Shown here piece by piece: positions 49,907 through 53,197 of a stretch of DNA of 53,197 bases. Every line of letters begins with the position of its first letter. Position 1 is the first letter of the stretch. Both the position numbers and the translations under genes were made by a program. The notes under the pieces were generated by a model. The model did not search any database and had not been told where the DNA came from. It worked only from the letters and a program-made list of their open reading frames with translations. This stretch comes from an uncultured Eggerthellaceae bacterium (GTDB taxonomy: Bacteria > Actinomycetota > Coriobacteriia > Coriobacteriales > Eggerthellaceae), in contig CAJOIP010000008.1 in the NCBI GenBank assembly GCA_905234785.1, forward strand, positions 1-53,197, in the 5' to 3' direction.

Positions 49907-50809
49907 CAAAGGCCCGTTCTCGTCGCACGTGCGCTTGACCTGCGCGGCGATTTCCTCGCGCGTCCAGCCGGCGTGGTCGACGCTTGCGGAGTCGATGCCG
50001 CCCATGAACGTTATGTCCTTGCCGTACTTCTGAATCATGCCGGGGATGTCGTTGGTGTTCATGACGCCCTGCCACACGTCGATGCCCATCTCGATCATGT
50101 AGGGAACCAGCGTCTCGGCATACGAGTCGGAATGGTGCACGACGCATTCGACGCCGCGGCTCTTCCAGTACCCGTAGATCTCCTTGTAGGGGTCGAGGAA
50201 GAACTCGGCGAACATCTCGGGCTCGGTGAACGTGGAGATCTGGGTGCCCCAGTCGTCGTGGTGCAAGAGCCCGTCCGGGTGCAGGTGGTCGCAGATGACC
50301 TCGGCCAGCTTCAGCTCCCACTCGGTCAGGTACTTGATGAGCTCCTTCAGCTCGTCGGGGCAGTCGTAGAACGCGATGAGCACGTTCTGGATCTCGCACA
50401 GGTAGTGGCAGTTCTCGAACACGCCGGGCGCCACGAACGCGGTGGCGAACTGCTTCGAGCGGTCGATCTTCTCCCAGTACTCGAGGTCCTTTTCCCACTC
50501 GGCTTCGGGAATCGAATAGGGATCGGGGGCCTTCACGTAGTCCTGCCACTCCTCGATGTCCTTGCACACGATGAGCTCGGGCTTGTGGTTCGGGAAGGCG
50601 CCGGGCTGGCCCTCCGCCCAGGACACGGTGACGCCCCAGTTGTTGACCTTGTCGATCTCGCCCGGGCGCGGGTTGTTGCGCCAACGGTAGGTGGCGAGGT
50701 CCCTGAACGGGATGTCGAACGCCTCGTACTGCTTGACGAAGCGCTCGGGCTTGCCGCCCTTCATCACCTCGATGAGGTTCTCACGCGGCGTGAGCTTGTA
50801 ATCGGACAT
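49787..50809 (-). CDS. UroD-family protein without the MtaA zinc ligands
   Basis: A 340-aa protein with a uroporphyrinogen-decarboxylase fold; early Thr-Pro-Arg-Glu-Asn-Leu and central Pro-Gly-Val-Phe-Glu-Asn segments support this. Where MtaA-type methyltransferases have His-x-Cys and a later Cys, this protein has His-His-Ser-Asp-Ser and Ile-Pro-Asn-Leu-Ser, so it cannot bind zinc in the same way and may use another chemistry. It lies in the order MFS, 184-aa protein, UroD on the minus strand. AAAAGGAG precedes the ATG. Confidence 0.82.
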   Translation of the reverse strand: MSDYKLTPRENLIEVMKGGKPERFVKQYEAFDIPFRDLATYRWRNNPRPGEIDKVNNWGVTVSWAEGQPGAFPNHKPELIVCKDIEEWQDYVKAPDPYSIPEAEWEKDLEYWEKIDRSKQFATAFVAPGVFENCHYLCEIQNVLIAFYDCPDELKELIKYLTEWELKLAEVICDHLHPDGLLHHDDWGTQISTFTEPEMFAEFFLDPYKEIYGYWKSRGVECVVHHSDSYAETLVPYMIEMGIDVWQGVMNTNDIPGMIQKYGKDITFMGGIDSASVDHAGWTREEIAAQVKRTCDENGPLYFIPNLSQGLPISSFPGVYDTTQEEIEKYSKIYWAEHNL

Positions 50810-50872
50810 AGATTAGCTCCTTTTCTCTCCTACACCGTCCCCACTCCCCGCGGAAACCGGACGGCTGTTCAA

Positions 50873-50902
50873 GCTGCAAGTTAAATCTACTTAACTTGCA
50901 GC
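50873..50902. promoter_or_regulatory. Perfect 12-bp inverted repeat upstream of the UroD-like gene
   Basis: Arms GCTGCAAGTTAA and TTAACTTGCAGC with a 6-nt spacer, 64 bp before the start. ACTTGCAGCCTG at its end is followed by a near copy, ACTTGCAACCTG, about 20 bp on. Operator or attenuator; the left gene block lacks it. Confidence 0.5.
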
Positions 50903-51045
50903 CTGTTTTCCACTTGCAACCTGCCTTATGCTTGAAAGCCCACTATGTGCACATTGACCAAAGGGCATCAGACGGACAGGATCGATCGTCGCTCGGCGTG
51001 CCGCGCTGAGCGCTTAGCCGAAACCGGCAGCCGACCCGGGGCTGT

Positions 51046-51600
51046 TCATGCGTGGTGGCCCTGCGCCTTGCGCTGCTTCTCGAGCCCTTCCTTCAAAATG
51101 GGCTCGACTTGCCTGAGGTAGTTGTCGTAATCGTAATGGTCGCGCCCCTTCAGGGGAAGCTCGGCCACTTGGTAAAGCACCTTTAACGCTTGCTCGTACT
51201 TCTTGTTGTCTTGCAGGATGTCGATGACCTGTGCGGCGAAGTGCATGCGCGTGTAATTGCTATGCTCGCCTTGCCACCAGGCCTTGTAGTCGCGCACGAG
51301 GCGCTTGACATCGTGCTTCTCGTCGTAACGGTCCAAGATGGGCAGACATGTCTCGTGCTCGTCGGTGACATCTGCCTTGTTGCGCGAGTTGTTGCGAACT
51401 GTGTGAACGGTGAACATGATGCCAATGATGAGCACGGGAAACAGCAGGATGAGAAACTGGTCCGGCTGGAAGTGCCTCATCAGCAGCACGCAAATAACGA
51501 TGGCCACGATGAGCACGCCGGTGGAAAGCCCCACCTGCAAAGGCGAGCGTTTACGCCGATTGGCGCGAGCTTCCTTGAATGCATCGGCAAAGCCGGACAT
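51046..51600 (-). CDS. 184-aa membrane protein, paralogue of the gene at 5240-5797
   Basis: Same layout as the left copy: basic N-terminus with Arg-Ser-Pro-Leu-Gln-Val-Gly-Leu-Ser-Thr-Gly, two close membrane segments (about 30-65), then a soluble helical tail with Asp-Glu-His-Glu-Thr-Cys. Differences are spread along the gene, so the duplication is not recent here. Its leader holds TATAGT near 51672 and a hairpin ATGAAACC-CCAGGT-GGTTTCAT (51647-51668). Function unknown; the context ties it to the MFS and UroD-like genes. Confidence 0.8.
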   Translation of the reverse strand: MSGFADAFKEARANRRKRSPLQVGLSTGVLIVAIVICVLLMRHFQPDQFLILLFPVLIIGIMFTVHTVRNNSRNKADVTDEHETCLPILDRYDEKHDVKRLVRDYKAWWQGEHSNYTRMHFAAQVIDILQDNKKYEQALKVLYQVAELPLKGRDHYDYDNYLRQVEPILKEGLEKQRKAQGHHA

Positions 51601-51692
51601 ATGCGTACCTCTCGTTGCCTGCTGAATCTACAAGACCCTGCTTTTTATGAAACCACCTGGGGTTTCATACTATAGCACGTTATCAGGCGCGT

Positions 51693-51724
51693 GGTGCGCG
51701 GCCCCGCATGCAGAACCGCGCACC
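51693..51724 (-). terminator. Stem-loop after the right MFS gene
   Basis: Perfect arms GGTGCGCGG and CCGCGCACC with a 14-nt loop, matching in position the stem at 5126 in the left block. Confidence 0.55.
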
Positions 51725-51754
51725 CGTTATCAGCCGTTTACGCGCTATGCGACG

Positions 51755-53197
51755 TTATTCCGCCTTCTCGCGCTCGGCGATTTCCTTCTGGCACTTGGCC
51801 AGGACGTCGTTGTTGATGCGGTACCCGAAGATCAGGATGAGCATCGAGATGACGCACAGGATGGCGGGCAGCACGAACCAGCCGTTGATGATGCCCTCTT
51901 GCAGGGCGGGCGTCGACTGGTCGGCCGTCATGCCGGCGACGAAGCCGGCGGCCGCGAGGATGGCCGGGATGATGACGCCGCGGGCGAAGAAGCCGATCTT
52001 GAGCGGCAGGACCTGCAGGCCGGAGATCCAGCCAGCGGAGTTCTTGCCGGTCTTCCACTCGGAGTAAACGACGCAGTCGCCGTACATGGCCGGGATGACC
52101 GCGTAGATGAGGCCATAACCGGCCTGCGCAACGGTCATGCACACGATGACGATCATCATCTGCGTGTAGGTGACGCGCGCGATGAGCAGCATGCAGATCA
52201 TGACGATGAACGACGCGATGACGGCGTTCTTGGAGCCCTTGAGGGCCTTGGCGACCGGGCCGCCGAGGTAGGCGCCCACGACCGTGCCGACGTTGGTCAC
52301 GAAGATGTAGTTCGCGAGCATCGCCGGGTCGAACGCCACGTAGGTGAAGTAGTACACCGCCGTGCCGCCGACGACGAAGTTGAAGATCCACTTCGCGACG
52401 TCGCCGAGCATCAGGAAGATGACGTTGGGGTTGCTGGCGATCGAGCGGCCCAGGTCGCCACCGGAGTTGGAGTCCTTGTCGGCCTTCTTGATCGTCTTCC
52501 AGTTGGCGAGCTCCTCCTTCGTGTACTCCTTCTCGTAGCCCTTGGTCAGCGCGAAGTGCACGTTGTAGAGGGCCGCGAAGCAGCAGCCGAACACGAGCGC
52601 GGCGAACGCGTAGTTGTACGCGGGTTCCGCCCCGACGTTCTGCTGGCCGAGCAGGGTTGCACCGAGCATGGCAACGGGCGGGAAGATGTAGCCGAACAGG
52701 ATCTTGGAGGCGTTCGACCACATGCCGCGCGTGGAGGCCAGGCGCGCGCGGTCCTCGGGCGTCTTGCCCACGACCGCGATCATCGACACGTTGGCGACGT
52801 ACGGGAAGTCCCAGCAGCAGTGCGACGCCACGTAGAAGATGGTGATGCACACCGCGGTGATGATCGGGTCGTCGCTGAACTTCCAGTAGTCAAGCGCGAA
52901 CAAAATGGGAACGACCCACGGCATGATGAACAGCCAGGAGCGGTAACGGCCCCACTTCATGGGCTTGATCGTGTTGATGATGGCGCCCCAGAGCCAGCCG
53001 ACGATGGCGTCGATGACCGAGCCGACCGTCGACACGACGCCAGCAAGCGCCGGATCGAGCATGGCGCAGTTGGTGAGGAAGAACACGAAGTAGTAGTTCT
53101 CCACCGAGTTCATGATGTTGAACCCGAAGTCGCCGACGCCGTAGAAGAACTTAAGTCCCGTCGACAACGGCTTGTAGTCGGGCGGCAGGCTGGGTGT
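51755..53197 (-). CDS. MFS transporter, GPH (MelB-like) family, cut by the window edge
   Basis: The frame is open to the end of the window, with Pro-Pro-Asp-Tyr-Lys-Pro-Leu at the edge, so the true start lies beyond 53197. About 480 residues are visible with about 12 membrane segments. It is near-identical along most of its length to the transporter at 3563-5092, including the Gly-Asp-Phe-Gly motif. It is upstream of the 184-aa and UroD-like genes on the same strand and presumably imports the substrate they use. Confidence 0.88.
   Translation of the reverse strand, partial: TPSLPPDYKPLSTGLKFFYGVGDFGFNIMNSVENYYFVFFLTNCAMLDPALAGVVSTVGSVIDAIVGWLWGAIINTIKPMKWGRYRSWLFIMPWVVPILFALDYWKFSDDPIITAVCITIFYVASHCCWDFPYVANVSMIAVVGKTPEDRARLASTRGMWSNASKILFGYIFPPVAMLGATLLGQQNVGAEPAYNYAFAALVFGCCFAALYNVHFALTKGYEKEYTKEELANWKTIKKADKDSNSGGDLGRSIASNPNVIFLMLGDVAKWIFNFVVGGTAVYYFTYVAFDPAMLANYIFVTNVGTVVGAYLGGPVAKALKGSKNAVIASFIVMICMLLIARVTYTQMMIVIVCMTVAQAGYGLIYAVIPAMYGDCVVYSEWKTGKNSAGWISGLQVLPLKIGFFARGVIIPAILAAAGFVAGMTADQSTPALQEGIINGWFVLPAILCVISMLILIFGYRINNDVLAKCQKEIAEREKAE

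Overview
The window is about 53 kb of GC-rich bacterial DNA. Its gene content points to an anaerobic Coriobacteriia lineage, most likely Eggerthellaceae (Eggerthella/Gordonibacter-like): PucR-type and LuxR-type regulators beside catabolic operons, several acyl-CoA dehydrogenases and CoA-transferases, a FixABCX electron-transfer set, radical 2-hydroxyacyl-CoA dehydratase genes, and MtaA/UroD-like methyltransferases. This assignment rests on gene content only. No rRNA, tRNA or CRISPR array was seen.

Left end (1-6.2 kb): a sugar-isomerase-like gene with an apparent frameshift, a PucR-type regulator, and a divergent MFS sugar/cation-type transporter followed by a 185-aa membrane protein and the 3' stump of a UroD-like gene. 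The far right end (49.7-53.2 kb) carries the same block in inverted orientation with an intact UroD-like gene, so the window is bracketed by a diverged inverted duplication.

Middle left (6-24 kb): mostly single housekeeping or accessory genes: an HD-GYP protein, a SemiSWEET-like protein, an orphan NMT1-type binding lipoprotein, NUDIX, DUF3990, an Ser/Ala-rich lipoprotein, Hsp33, PPK2, an EamA exporter, arylamine N-acetyltransferase, MFS, and a cupin. A Pct-type CoA-transferase/acyl-CoA dehydrogenase pair, two tandem DUF262 genes and an ACT-domain protein follow.

24.5-29.6 kb: a minus-strand cluster with a divergent GroEL paralogue, a trigger-factor C-domain-like protein and a LuxR regulator in one unit, then an SDR, a 70-aa helical protein and a PanB-like protein. 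A 16-bp near-identical motif lies upstream of both units.

30-34 kb: a two-component system, a DUF975 membrane protein and a glutaredoxin-like protein. 34-38 kb: a 698-aa protein with two fused MtaA-like methyltransferase domains and a second PucR-type regulator.

37.8-49.6 kb: ten minus-strand genes with a divergent TetR: CoA ligase, acyl-CoA dehydrogenase, CaiB-type CoA-transferase, 2-hydroxyacyl-CoA dehydratase subunits and activator, and FixA, FixB, FixC, FixX. The inferred path is acid activation to CoA thioester, radical dehydration of a 2-hydroxyacyl-CoA, then reduction of the enoyl-CoA, with ETF/quinone electron transfer and possibly ferredoxin supply by bifurcation. Five copies of a 27-bp palindrome occur in the window, four of them in or at the edge of this cluster.
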